In this document: positions 19,859 to 27,325 of the stretch, piece by piece
Layout: the number at the start of each line of letters is the position of its first letter
Numbering within the stretch: the stretch's first letter is position 1
Assembly: GCF_040026395.1 (NCBI RefSeq)
Contig: NZ_CP157278.1
Span: 992,001 to 1,056,000, forward strand
Direction: 5' to 3'
Source: Pedobacter lusitanus
Lineage (GTDB): Bacteria; Bacteroidota; Bacteroidia; Sphingobacteriales; Sphingobacteriaceae
DNA: 64,000 bases
The notes under the pieces: model-generated
Seen by the model: the letters and a program-made list of their open reading frames with translations, nothing else
What the model was told of the DNA's origin: nothing
Databases searched by the model: none
Position numbers and translations under genes: made by a program

Positions 19859-19906
19859 TCTATGTCTCGGCCAAAAAGGAGATTCTGTTTTTGGCTGAAA
19901 CATAGA
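19859..19906. terminator. Bidirectional terminator between the HD hydrolase and LysR genes
   Basis: Long imperfect stem: TCTATGT (19859-19865) pairs with ACATAGA (19900-19906), and inside it GCCAAAAA pairs with TTTTTGGC, giving A and T runs on both sides. It separates two convergent genes (stops at 19817 and 19927). Confidence 0.8.
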
Positions 19907-19926
19907 ATAACCTGTATTTTCCGGTT

Positions 19927-20808
19927 TTAGCTGGCATTAGCTATCACAGCATCATTTTCAAAATATCTTTTAAACATCTGCAATGTCTTAGGAAGCGCAA
20001 TATCAATCCTGTTGATCAGTACAGTGGTGAGTGTACTTAAATCGCCTTCAAGAGGATGACTGTTCAACTGACGATGATCATAATGTTTCCTTATAAGTTC
20101 TTCCGGCAGCACAGTAATTCCGACTCCTGCCTCTACAAAATTAATAATCCCTTCTAAGGTATTTAAGATAGTGCATTGATAATTAAAAATCCCCTGATTA
20201 CTAAGCCAGGTTTCAAGTCTTTGTCTATAGCTACAACCCTGATCAAAAACCACTATTTTCACAGGTTGTATACCAAGATGCCCCAAATCTCTCTGATTCA
20301 CCGAAGATATAATGGATAATTTTTCTTCTTTTATAACCAGTGAACTAAGTTCAGGATTAAATATCGGTGCCACGACAAAAGCAGCATCAAGTTTAAAGTT
20401 TAATACATCACTAATAAGCTTTATAGATGTACCAGTTGAAAAATTAAGTGTTACACCTGGATACTGATTGGTAAAATGATTGATCACACCCGGTACCTTT
20501 AGCGCCATCGTCGTTTCAATGCAACCGATATTTAAGATACCTGATAATCTATCAGGAGCACTAAAAAGCTCCTTGACTTCATTAGCCAAACTATTTATTT
20601 TCCGGCTATATGTCAAAAATATCTTACCTTCTTCAGTCAGTATAACTTTTCTGGATGTACGGGTGAATAGTTCTATTTTCAATTCACTTTCCAAATTCTT
20701 TATTCTCGCGGTTATATTAGACTGAACCGTAAACATCTCTTCAGCTGCCTTGGTGAAACTCGCATTAACTGCAACAGATTCGAAAATCTTTAAATCATTT
20801 GTATTCAT
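19927..20808 (-). CDS. LysR family transcriptional regulator
   Basis: The 293-residue protein begins with the LysR winged HTH (LKIFESVAVNASFTKAAEEM, then QSNITARIKNLESELKIELF and ILTEEGKIFLTYSRKI). The C-terminal two-lobed effector-binding fold follows (ILNIGCIETTMALKVPGVI, then FVEAGVGITVLPEELIRKH). It is divergent from the alpha/beta hydrolase at 20910 with about 100 bases between them, the usual LysR arrangement in which the regulator controls its divergent neighbour and itself. The inducer is unknown. Confidence 0.94.
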   Translation of the reverse strand: MNTNDLKIFESVAVNASFTKAAEEMFTVQSNITARIKNLESELKIELFTRTSRKVILTEEGKIFLTYSRKINSLANEVKELFSAPDRLSGILNIGCIETTMALKVPGVINHFTNQYPGVTLNFSTGTSIKLISDVLNFKLDAAFVVAPIFNPELSSLVIKEEKLSIISSVNQRDLGHLGIQPVKIVVFDQGCSYRQRLETWLSNQGIFNYQCTILNTLEGIINFVEAGVGITVLPEELIRKHYDHRQLNSHPLEGDLSTLTTVLINRIDIALPKTLQMFKRYFENDAVIANAS

Positions 20809-20867
20809 CTTTATTTATGATTATTCAAATCATTATTAATCGTTTTCAGAGCTTAAATATACCTCCT

Positions 20868-20875
20868 ATTTTTGG
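20868..20875 (+). promoter_or_regulatory. Putative promoter -7 element of the alpha/beta hydrolase gene
   Basis: TATTTTTG matches TAnnTTTG and lies 34 bases before the ATG at 20910, inside the LysR-hydrolase divergent region, where a LysR operator would be expected. I did not identify a clear T-N11-A LysR box with confidence. Confidence 0.4.
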
Positions 20876-20909
20876 TTTATGAAAACATAGAACACTAAAT
20901 AAGATTAAT

Positions 20910-21782
20910 ATGAAAAACAACAAGATCCAATATTTGAGTATCAAAGTAAATAACTTAGATATTTTCTACCGCGAAGCAGGCACTAAAGATGCTCCCGTCA
21001 TACTATTACTTCATGGCTACCCAACCTCATCACATATGTTCCGGAATCTGATACCAATTTTGAGCGAACAATACCATATAATAGCACCCGACCTGCCAGG
21101 CTTCGGATTTTCGGAAGCTAAGAGTCATGATCAGTTTCAGTATACATTTGATAACATGGCAAATACTGTTCAGGCTTTGATTGATAAAATGGAGATAAAA
21201 TGCTTTGCCTTATACGTTTTTGACTATGGCGCACCGACAGGCTTCAGGATCGCTATGGCAAATCCTGAAAAAATAACAGCTATCATATCGCAGAACGGTA
21301 ATGCATACGAAGAAGGTCTGAGTGACGAGTGGAATCCCATTCGAAATTACTGGGAGCATCCTACCAAAGCAAATCGTGAGTCGTTAAAAGACTTCGTATC
21401 TAAAGAAGCAACGCGGTTCTCGTATTATCATGGCGCGTCCAATCCTTCACTGATCGCTCCGGAAGCCTATTCATTAGATCAATTCTTTTTAGACCGCCCG
21501 GGAAATATTGAAATTCAGCTGGATTTAGTGCTTGACTACAGAACTAATGTTGCATTATATCCCCGCTTTCAGGAATATTTCAGGAAATACCAACCTCCAT
21601 TTTTAGCTGTTTGGGGAAATAAGGACCCCTACTTTCTACCTGTCGGAGCTGAAGCGTATAAGCGTGATATGCCAAAGGCTATTGTTAAGTTTTATGATAC
21701 AGGTCATTTTGCTCTTGAAACCCACTGTAAAGAAATTGGTAATGATATGCTGAATTTTTTAAATGATTTATCTGTTAAATAA
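20910..21782 (+). CDS. Alpha/beta hydrolase with Asp nucleophile (epoxide hydrolase/haloalkane dehalogenase-like)
   Basis: The 290 residues show the oxyanion segment LLLHGYPTSSHMFRNL, the DLPGFGFSEA strand, and a nucleophile elbow YVFDYGAPTGFRIA in which the usual Ser position is Asp. That is the signature of epoxide hydrolases and dehalogenases within this fold. The catalytic His is in DTGHFALETH near the C-terminus. A cap region lies between. The substrate is unknown. It is probably regulated by the divergent LysR gene. A hairpin terminator follows within five bases. Confidence 0.9.
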   Translation: MKNNKIQYLSIKVNNLDIFYREAGTKDAPVILLLHGYPTSSHMFRNLIPILSEQYHIIAPDLPGFGFSEAKSHDQFQYTFDNMANTVQALIDKMEIKCFALYVFDYGAPTGFRIAMANPEKITAIISQNGNAYEEGLSDEWNPIRNYWEHPTKANRESLKDFVSKEATRFSYYHGASNPSLIAPEAYSLDQFFLDRPGNIEIQLDLVLDYRTNVALYPRFQEYFRKYQPPFLAVWGNKDPYFLPVGAEAYKRDMPKAIVKFYDTGHFALETHCKEIGNDMLNFLNDLSVK

Positions 21783-21786
21783 CATA

Positions 21787-21819
21787 TATAGCCTCTCTTT
21801 AAAGCGAAAGAGGGCTATA
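21787..21819. terminator. Terminator between convergent genes
   Basis: TATAGCC plus CTCTTT on the left pairs with AAAGAG plus GGCTATA on the right, with one bulged base. It lies just past the hydrolase stop (21782) and before the end of the minus-strand gene at 21872. Confidence 0.65.
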
Positions 21820-21871
21820 ATTAAACGCATATGATATAAATACAGAGTTGATCAGGCCGTTCAGCAAATAG

Positions 21872-22489
21872 CTAATCCGGCACCCGCAAAATCTCTTCAG
21901 TAGTCAGGTCCTTAAAATATAATCTATTACACGTACCTGAACTTCTATCTTTCAGCCATTGATCATCCGGATGCCTCTCAGGCAATGAAAGCTGTAGAAA
22001 TTCTAAAAAGTTATAGCCTAATCCTTCAGTATATTCAACCGGAGCTAATACTTTACGCCACTTTGATTCATCAAAAAGATATAAGGTTTGCAGCAGTGTT
22101 AGCGATACATAAGGCTTTCCATCAAAATATTTAATATAGTAATCATGATCATAAGTCCCTGCAATAGAATAAGGCTCAGCATAAAATTCCCTCATCTGAT
22201 CCTCACCTACGTATATTTTGATATACTTTGTCTGGTCCCTATGATTTCCTGACCGGGTAAAGCAACCTTGTCCCGAATAAAAAAAGGCCTCTTTTGTGAC
22301 TATATTCTTCAGTCTGGTTTTCTCCAGCTGCAACTGCTTTTCCCTCACCTGCTCTTCATAATCATGAGCTGACATTTGTTCAACCTGACTGAGCACCTTC
22401 TCAAAACCATCTTTGTTCTTTCTGCTTTGATAATAGTATAAAAAACCCATTACACTTGCAATAAGCACTATGATCAGAAGTATTTCCAT
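21872..22489 (-). CDS. Membrane-anchored protein of unknown function
   Basis: The 205-residue protein has one N-terminal membrane segment (about residues 2-20, LLIIVLIASVMGFLYYY), then a charged, probably coiled region (about 30-60, rich in Glu, Gln and Lys), then a soluble domain with QTKYIKIYVGEDQMREFYAEP and FDGKPYVSLTLLQTLYLFDESKW. No family is recognised. It is ten bases downstream of a small acidic protein gene, so the two are probably co-expressed and may work together. With its N-terminal anchor and no signal cleavage site, the domain probably faces the cytoplasm or periplasm near the inner membrane. Confidence 0.6.
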   Translation of the reverse strand: MEILLIIVLIASVMGFLYYYQSRKNKDGFEKVLSQVEQMSAHDYEEQVREKQLQLEKTRLKNIVTKEAFFYSGQGCFTRSGNHRDQTKYIKIYVGEDQMREFYAEPYSIAGTYDHDYYIKYFDGKPYVSLTLLQTLYLFDESKWRKVLAPVEYTEGLGYNFLEFLQLSLPERHPDDQWLKDRSSGTCNRLYFKDLTTEEILRVPD

Positions 22490-22499
22490 TTATGCTTTA

Positions 22500-23054
22500 C
22501 TAAAACTGAGACAACAAAAAATCCTCACTATCCGGTTTACCATAAGCATCAGCCTCTGTTAAATGCCCATCCTGACCACTTACACGCGTTAACTTTTTCC
22601 CCTGTCTGAATACCAGTTGCAAACCATGTTCCTGGTCCCAGTCACAGGCACAGGCCACCTGAACATAAAGATCTTCCTGTTCATAAAGCCGTCTTGTCAC
22701 ATAAATCTCTGTGGGCTGAACAAACTTCCAGATCTCACTTTCATCAGTAATTGCACGCAAATCATCATCTGCCGGGTCCGGCTCAACCGCTTCCAGAAAA
22801 TCCATACAATTTGTATAGACCAGATGAGTTACAGCCGCCCTGTCTTTGGTATCCAGGGCGAGAAAATGCCGTAAAGCATCATCGGCCTCTGCTAAAAAAG
22901 TCTCATCATGTTCCTGATCATAGTCAGTAAAACTAATCCCCACTTTTTCGTGATCGAAAAATGGAATCTCAATTTCTTCTCCTATCCACCAGTCCGGAAG
23001 ACTATCATCTTCAGTCAAAGTACCGATTACCTTTGATATGATCTTTTCGCCCAT
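22500..23054 (-). CDS. Acidic soluble protein of unknown function
   Basis: The 184-residue protein is strongly acidic, with no signal peptide. It opens IGTLTEDDSLPDWWIGEEIEI and contains an EPDPADDDLRAITDESEIWKFV stretch (split across helices), then a beta-rich C-terminal half (YVQVACACDWDQEHGLQLVF). This general pattern resembles the DUF6985/immunity-like proteins seen in Bacteroidota, but I cannot confirm that by eye. It is first in a two-gene unit with the membrane-anchored protein downstream. No catalytic motif is apparent. Confidence 0.6.
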   Translation of the reverse strand: MGEKIISKVIGTLTEDDSLPDWWIGEEIEIPFFDHEKVGISFTDYDQEHDETFLAEADDALRHFLALDTKDRAAVTHLVYTNCMDFLEAVEPDPADDDLRAITDESEIWKFVQPTEIYVTRRLYEQEDLYVQVACACDWDQEHGLQLVFRQGKKLTRVSGQDGHLTEADAYGKPDSEDFLLSQF

Positions 23055-23116
23055 TGCCGTTTTTTTGCGATAGTTTAAGCATTTTTATCAAAGAATACAT
23101 CATTTAAATCAATATC

Positions 23117-23971
23117 ATGCGGATTTTAGTTACAGGATCATCCGGTCAGTTAGGCTCGGTAACGGTTAATCATTTAAGAAATCACGGTCACGAAGTTATC
23201 GGAATTGATCTTATCCCTGCTCCGACTACCGATCAGCTGACAGACATACAGCAGGAAGCTCCTGTGGAATTGATCACACAAAATATTGATGCCATAATTC
23301 ATACCGCAGCCATTCATGGTAAGCATTATGAACTTAAATATCCCAGAGAAGATTTCATCAACGTCAATATCAAAGGTACGCTCAACCTGTTAAATGCCGC
23401 AGTTAAAAATCAGGTAAAGCAGTTTCTTTATATCAGTACGACCTCTATTTACGGGACAGCTATGCTCAATCCGGATCAGGCAGTATGGGTAGATGAAACT
23501 TTAACCGAGCAGCCCAGAGATATCTATGACATCACCAAACAATGCGCAGAACAGCTCTGTAAAGACTTCTTTAACAAAGAAGTTTTGCAGACATCAGTCT
23601 ACAGGGTAGGAAGGTTTTTACCGGAAACAGCCAATCTGAAAGCCAATCACAGACTCTACAGAGGTCTGGACGAAAGAGATGGCGCAGAGGCATTAAGACT
23701 GGCACTGGACCAGAAATTTGAACAGTGTGAGCTATTTAATATTTCCAGCGGCTCACCATTTGGGAAAGAGGATCTGGTTTTATTAAAAACATCTCCGCTG
23801 GAAGTTATAAAAAAACACTATCCGGATATCCTTTCCATCTATCAGGACAGAGGCTGGGTTTTACCGGATAGTATCGATAGAGTGTATGTATCTGACAAGG
23901 CCAAAAACCGGTTCGGTTATCAACCCCGCTATACATTTGAATACCTGTTACAAAAAAACAGCCTGTCCTAA
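23117..23971 (+). CDS. NAD-dependent epimerase/dehydratase (extended SDR family)
   Basis: The 284-residue protein starts with the Rossmann motif ILVTGSSGQLGSVTV (TGxxGxxG). It continues with DAIIHTAAIHGKHYEL, the strand LYISTTSIYGTA and the catalytic YDITKQCAEQL (YxxxK). This is the extended short-chain dehydrogenase pattern used on nucleotide sugars. The substrate is unknown, and the protein is slightly short. No sugar-pathway neighbours are present. Its last codons lie within the stem of a strong terminator. Confidence 0.9.
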   Translation: MRILVTGSSGQLGSVTVNHLRNHGHEVIGIDLIPAPTTDQLTDIQQEAPVELITQNIDAIIHTAAIHGKHYELKYPREDFINVNIKGTLNLLNAAVKNQVKQFLYISTTSIYGTAMLNPDQAVWVDETLTEQPRDIYDITKQCAEQLCKDFFNKEVLQTSVYRVGRFLPETANLKANHRLYRGLDERDGAEALRLALDQKFEQCELFNISSGSPFGKEDLVLLKTSPLEVIKKHYPDILSIYQDRGWVLPDSIDRVYVSDKAKNRFGYQPRYTFEYLLQKNSLS

Positions 23972-23991
23972 TAGAAGCAGGCTGTTTTTTT
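23952..23991. terminator. Strong bidirectional terminator
   Basis: CAGCCTG (23959-23965) pairs with CAGGCTG (23978-23984), extended by seven A on the left and seven T on the right. It ends the epimerase transcript and also faces the end of the minus-strand lipoprotein gene (stop at 24015). Confidence 0.92.
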
Positions 23992-24014
23992 GTAATGGTT
24001 TAATTCGTATTAAA

Positions 24015-24860
24015 CTATTTTTTACCTTCCGAGTATAAAGCTTTTCCATCTTTCACTTTACCGAACTCCCAGCTTCCATTTTTCTTTTCTAAAAACAGAC
24101 CACCATCCGGAGCTGTATTGGCATAAGCTGTTTCTGACTTTTGATTTAAGATGAAATTTCCTTCTTTGGCAAAGACTTCAGCCTGTTTTTTATCATCAGA
24201 AATGACAACTCCAGCCATCATAGTACCATCAGGATTAGTTAATTTCACTGGTAATTCAAACACGCGGATACAGGTCTTTTTCAGCTCGCTCCAGGTATAT
24301 CCTGCAGAAGCCTTACATCCATGCGCATCAGAATCTCCGCCTACCATAACCGGTCTCTGCTGAGAAGAGAAATTGGTCAGTACATCTTTAATATTATTAC
24401 CCGGTCCGGTATCCCCTTTGTAATTCACATTGTCTATTTTCCATGTTCCGTTTTCCTTTACCAGCAATACATCATCTTTCCATGTTGTATTGTTAGCATT
24501 CTTGTTGGTAAATTCAACCGAAACAGTGGCTTTATCTCCTTCTTTTTTAACTTCTCCAACTTTATAAGAAGTATAGCCTTCTTTCGAACCGGTAAAAATA
24601 TCACCTTCAATCATGTCCGGCTTATCTGTTGATTTTGATGCTTTAAGCTTCTCAGCGGATGACGCTTCTCTGGCAAGCGCCTTATCAATCAACGCAGATA
24701 AAGGAGCAGACAGTAAACCCTTATCTGCACTAGCATATTTACCTTTATAATACTTGTAAAACGCGTGAACCACCTTACCTACCTGGTTGTTTTTAGGATT
24801 ACTGCAACTTAATAAAAGTACGACAGCAATCAGAGACGATAATAGAATTTTGGTTTTCAT
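24015..24860 (-). CDS. Lipoprotein, DUF3828-like N-terminal domain plus C-terminal domain (paralog 1 of 3)
   Basis: The 281-residue protein has a lipoprotein signal ending LLSC. An NTF2/DUF3828-like N-terminal domain follows (VHAFYKYYKGKYASADKGLL, then IEGDIFTGSKEGYTSYKVGE and VKENGTWKIDNVNYKG). A linker leads to a C-terminal domain with two Cys (GCKASAGYTWSELKKTCIRVFELP). It is the last of three tandem paralogs. Its function is unknown; the fold prediction is from pattern only. The gene has its own gap upstream of about 145 bases. Confidence 0.72.
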   Translation of the reverse strand: MKTKILLSSLIAVVLLLSCSNPKNNQVGKVVHAFYKYYKGKYASADKGLLSAPLSALIDKALAREASSAEKLKASKSTDKPDMIEGDIFTGSKEGYTSYKVGEVKKEGDKATVSVEFTNKNANNTTWKDDVLLVKENGTWKIDNVNYKGDTGPGNNIKDVLTNFSSQQRPVMVGGDSDAHGCKASAGYTWSELKKTCIRVFELPVKLTNPDGTMMAGVVISDDKKQAEVFAKEGNFILNQKSETAYANTAPDGGLFLEKKNGSWEFGKVKDGKALYSEGKK

Positions 24861-25005
24861 AAAATTTATATTTGGTTTTTTAGGTATAGAGCTTTAACCA
24901 ATATAAGAAAATATCTCCACAGCTCCATAAACAATATGCGTATAATTAACTATTAATCACCTGAATAATAGACATCTACTACACAAACCTCTCATAAATC
25001 GTTTT

Positions 25006-25527
25006 TCAGTTTACTATCTTTACTGATGCCGGCGCCAGAAAAACAGCCAATATTTCTTTAAGGTTATCATTTGGGGCGTTTTTCATCCGATAACGTACAT
25101 TATCAATCTTCCAAACCTCATTTTCTTTAACCAGGTTCACCTCATCAGTCCAGACGATATTTCCCTCCCGGTTATTGGTAAACTCTACCCTTACCGTCGC
25201 CTGATTCCCGTCAGTTTTTACCCTGCCAACTTTATAGGAAGTATAACTTTCATAAAGACTTGTAAAGATATCCCCTTCTATCATGGCTGGTTTATCAGTT
25301 GAATTTGCAGCTTTTAGTTCAGCAGCTGATTCATTTTCCAGCACAATCGCTTTATTGATCAGTGCAGTCAGTTCCGCTGAGAGTAACGTTTTATCGGCGG
25401 CTTCAAAAGGCCCGGTATAATTCTTATAAAATGCATCCACAGTTTTAGCTGCGCTTTTACTTTTAGAATTATTACAACCGGATAAAATCACAATGGCAGC
25501 TACAGCTAATAATATTTTGGTTTTCAT
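25006..25527 (-). CDS. Short lipoprotein, DUF3828-like domain only (paralog 2 of 3)
   Basis: I start at the ATG at 25527 (MKTKILLAVAAIVILSGC), which gives a clean lipobox. An upstream in-frame ATG at 25563 adds a charged extension that would spoil the signal. The protein matches the N-terminal domains of its two neighbours closely (FYKNYTGPFEAADKTLLSAEL, IEGDIFTSLYESYTSYKVG, LVKENEVWKIDNV) but stops after that domain, so it lacks the Cys-containing C-terminal part. It is either a secondary truncation or the ancestral short form. Confidence 0.68.
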   Translation of the reverse strand: MKTKILLAVAAIVILSGCNNSKSKSAAKTVDAFYKNYTGPFEAADKTLLSAELTALINKAIVLENESAAELKAANSTDKPAMIEGDIFTSLYESYTSYKVGRVKTDGNQATVRVEFTNNREGNIVWTDEVNLVKENEVWKIDNVRYRMKNAPNDNLKEILAVFLAPASVKIVN

Positions 25528-25600
25528 TCTTATAAATTTGTTTTTAATTGAGCTATTTATCATGCCTTAATCCTAATAAAGCCCTGTCAAAGGGAATACA

Positions 25601-26443
25601 CTATTCTGTATTTGCCGAATAAATAGTTTTTCCGTTTTTCAGCTCTCCCAATCTCCAGACATTATTTCGTTTCTCCAGAAACACGCCATCCTCTGCAGAT
25701 TCAGTTTCATAAGCCGTTAAAGATTTCTTATTTAAAACCCAACTGGTTTTTTGTGTAAAGACCTCAGCTTTTTTCTGGTCATCCGAGAAGATCACACTTG
25801 CGATGGAGGTTCTATCCGTACTTCTCAGTTTAAAAGGCAGTTCAAAAACACGGATACACCCTTTTTTGATATTGCTCCACTGATACTGATTACCAGCAGA
25901 TAACCTGCAGCGCTGATCGTCCGCATCCGATTTTACCGAAGTTATCGGTGTCAGGAACTGAGACAAGACTTCCTTGGTGCTTTTACCAACTGAACGCTCG
26001 CCTTTAAAACGAACATTGTCAATTCTCCAGGCTCCGTTTTCCTTGATCAGTTCTACTTCATCTTTCCAGGTCTCCACACCAGACTTATTATTGGTAAACT
26101 CTATTAATACCGCAGCTTTATCATCCCGGATTTTAGTTTCTCCTATTTCGTAGGAAGTAAAACTTTCAGACAGGCTGGTAAAGATATCGCCTTCAATTCT
26201 GGCTGGTTTATCCAATAATTTCAGTGCTTTGATTTCTTCAGCAGATCTCACCTCTTCTGCAATAGCTTTATCCACCAGTGATGCCAGGGAAGCTGTCAGC
26301 AAACTTTTATCGACATCTTCAAATGGTCCTTTGTGTTTGGTATAGAAGGCATTAATTACTTTGTTAATCTCATTATTTTTGAAAGGATTACAACTGATTA
26401 AGAGCGTTGTTACAATCAATGATAACAGGATTTTGAATTTCAT
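25601..26443 (-). CDS. Lipoprotein, DUF3828-like N-terminal domain plus C-terminal domain (paralog 3 of 3)
   Basis: The 280-residue protein has the lipoprotein signal LLISC, a domain matching paralogs 1 and 2 (FYTKHKGPFEDVDKSLLTASL, IEGDIFTSLSESFTSYEIGE, LIKENGAWRIDNVRFKG), and the C-terminal domain shared with paralog 1 (CRLSAGNQYQWSNIKKGCIRVFELP). The two Cys are conserved between paralogs 1 and 3, suggesting a disulfide. It is first in the tandem array, about 70 bases before paralog 2. The three genes are probably products of tandem duplication. Function is unknown. Confidence 0.7.
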   Translation of the reverse strand: MKFKILLSLIVTTLLISCNPFKNNEINKVINAFYTKHKGPFEDVDKSLLTASLASLVDKAIAEEVRSAEEIKALKLLDKPARIEGDIFTSLSESFTSYEIGETKIRDDKAAVLIEFTNNKSGVETWKDEVELIKENGAWRIDNVRFKGERSVGKSTKEVLSQFLTPITSVKSDADDQRCRLSAGNQYQWSNIKKGCIRVFELPFKLRSTDRTSIASVIFSDDQKKAEVFTQKTSWVLNKKSLTAYETESAEDGVFLEKRNNVWRLGELKNGKTIYSANTE

Positions 26444-26542
26444 ATATTTATTGTTTTTTATGATTTATTAAAAGCCAGAACAGCTTTTATAGTGGTTTAA
26501 CGTAATTAAAGCCCAATACCCCTATGCTGTCTGAAAATATTT

Positions 26543-26550
26543 TACATTTG
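26543..26550 (+). promoter_or_regulatory. Putative promoter -7 element of the DUF4198-like gene
   Basis: TACATTTG matches TAnnTTTG and ends only seven bases before the ATG at 26558. Transcription would start at or within a base or two of the start codon, so the message may be leaderless. No -33 TTG at standard spacing was found. Confidence 0.4.
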
Positions 26551-26557
26551 CAGGCTT

Positions 26558-27277
26558 ATGAAAAGAAACATCTATCTTCTTCTGGCGCTGCTGATTGTTC
26601 CGGTGATTAGCCAGGCACATGGTTATTGGTTTGATATAAAGGGTTCAGGAAAAGTAAATCAACCTGTACAAATTCAGATCTGCTTTGGAGAAATAGATGA
26701 ATACGGCGTACGTCACCGGGAGACCGGAGCTGAACTTGCCCAACTTGGAGATTTCAAAATCACCATTATAGATGAGCTGGGTAAAAGCAACATGATACAA
26801 ATTCAGGCTAAAACAGATTGCTGGGAAGGCTCATTTATCCCGAACAAAAAAGGCACCTACCAGATCCTGGCAATCAACGAAAAACTTCCGGTAGTAGACC
26901 GTTCTAAAACCGGGGGGAAAAATGTACGCCCGATTGATTATCTATGTGCAGTCTATCAGGCAGAACATACCGGAAACGTATCAAAACCTGTGCAGTTTCT
27001 CGATATTGTTACCTCTGCCAGAGAAAAATTTATCGTGGTAAAGGCTTTCAATAACGGCAAACCAGTAAATAAGGCTACAAAATTACGTGTTTTCAACCCG
27101 GAGAACTGGGAGAAATCACTAGAGACTGACGAACATGGAGAGGCCGTTTTTATGCCAACAATGAAAGGTCTGTATATAATCAGGCAGGACTTTACCGTTC
27201 CGGAAAACGGCACTTACCAGGGAGTTCCCTATACCAGTATCCGTCACCGCTGTAATTATTGTTTATCAATTGATTAG
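26558..27277 (+). CDS. Exported DUF4198-like protein
   Basis: The 239-residue product has a signal peptide ending VISQAHG, then a mature protein starting HGYWFDIKG. The start His-Gly-Tyr-Trp and the carboxypeptidase-like beta domain near the C-terminus (KPVNKATKLRVFNPENW, TDEHGEAVFMPTMKGLYIIRQ) fit the DUF4198 family, often found beside TonB-dependent metal receptors. The C-terminus holds RHRCNYC, a possible metal-binding CxxC. It converges on a TonB receptor gene with a shared terminator. A role in metal handling is plausible by context, not proven. Confidence 0.75.
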   Translation: MKRNIYLLLALLIVPVISQAHGYWFDIKGSGKVNQPVQIQICFGEIDEYGVRHRETGAELAQLGDFKITIIDELGKSNMIQIQAKTDCWEGSFIPNKKGTYQILAINEKLPVVDRSKTGGKNVRPIDYLCAVYQAEHTGNVSKPVQFLDIVTSAREKFIVVKAFNNGKPVNKATKLRVFNPENWEKSLETDEHGEAVFMPTMKGLYIIRQDFTVPENGTYQGVPYTSIRHRCNYCLSID

Positions 27278-27281
27278 AAAA

Positions 27282-27317
27282 TGTCTGACCGGATTACATC
27301 CAATAACCGGCCAGACA
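27282..27317. terminator. Hairpin terminator between convergent genes
   Basis: TGTCTGACCGG (27282-27292) pairs with CCGGCCAGACA (27307-27317), with one mismatch. It lies between the stops at 27277 and 27326. U runs are short, so efficiency may be moderate. Confidence 0.65.
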
Positions 27318-27325
27318 ATCACAAC

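Noticed and set aside
27282..27317. Hairpin read as an attachment site or transposon end
   Set aside because: No target duplication or transposase nearby; position between convergent stops fits a terminator.
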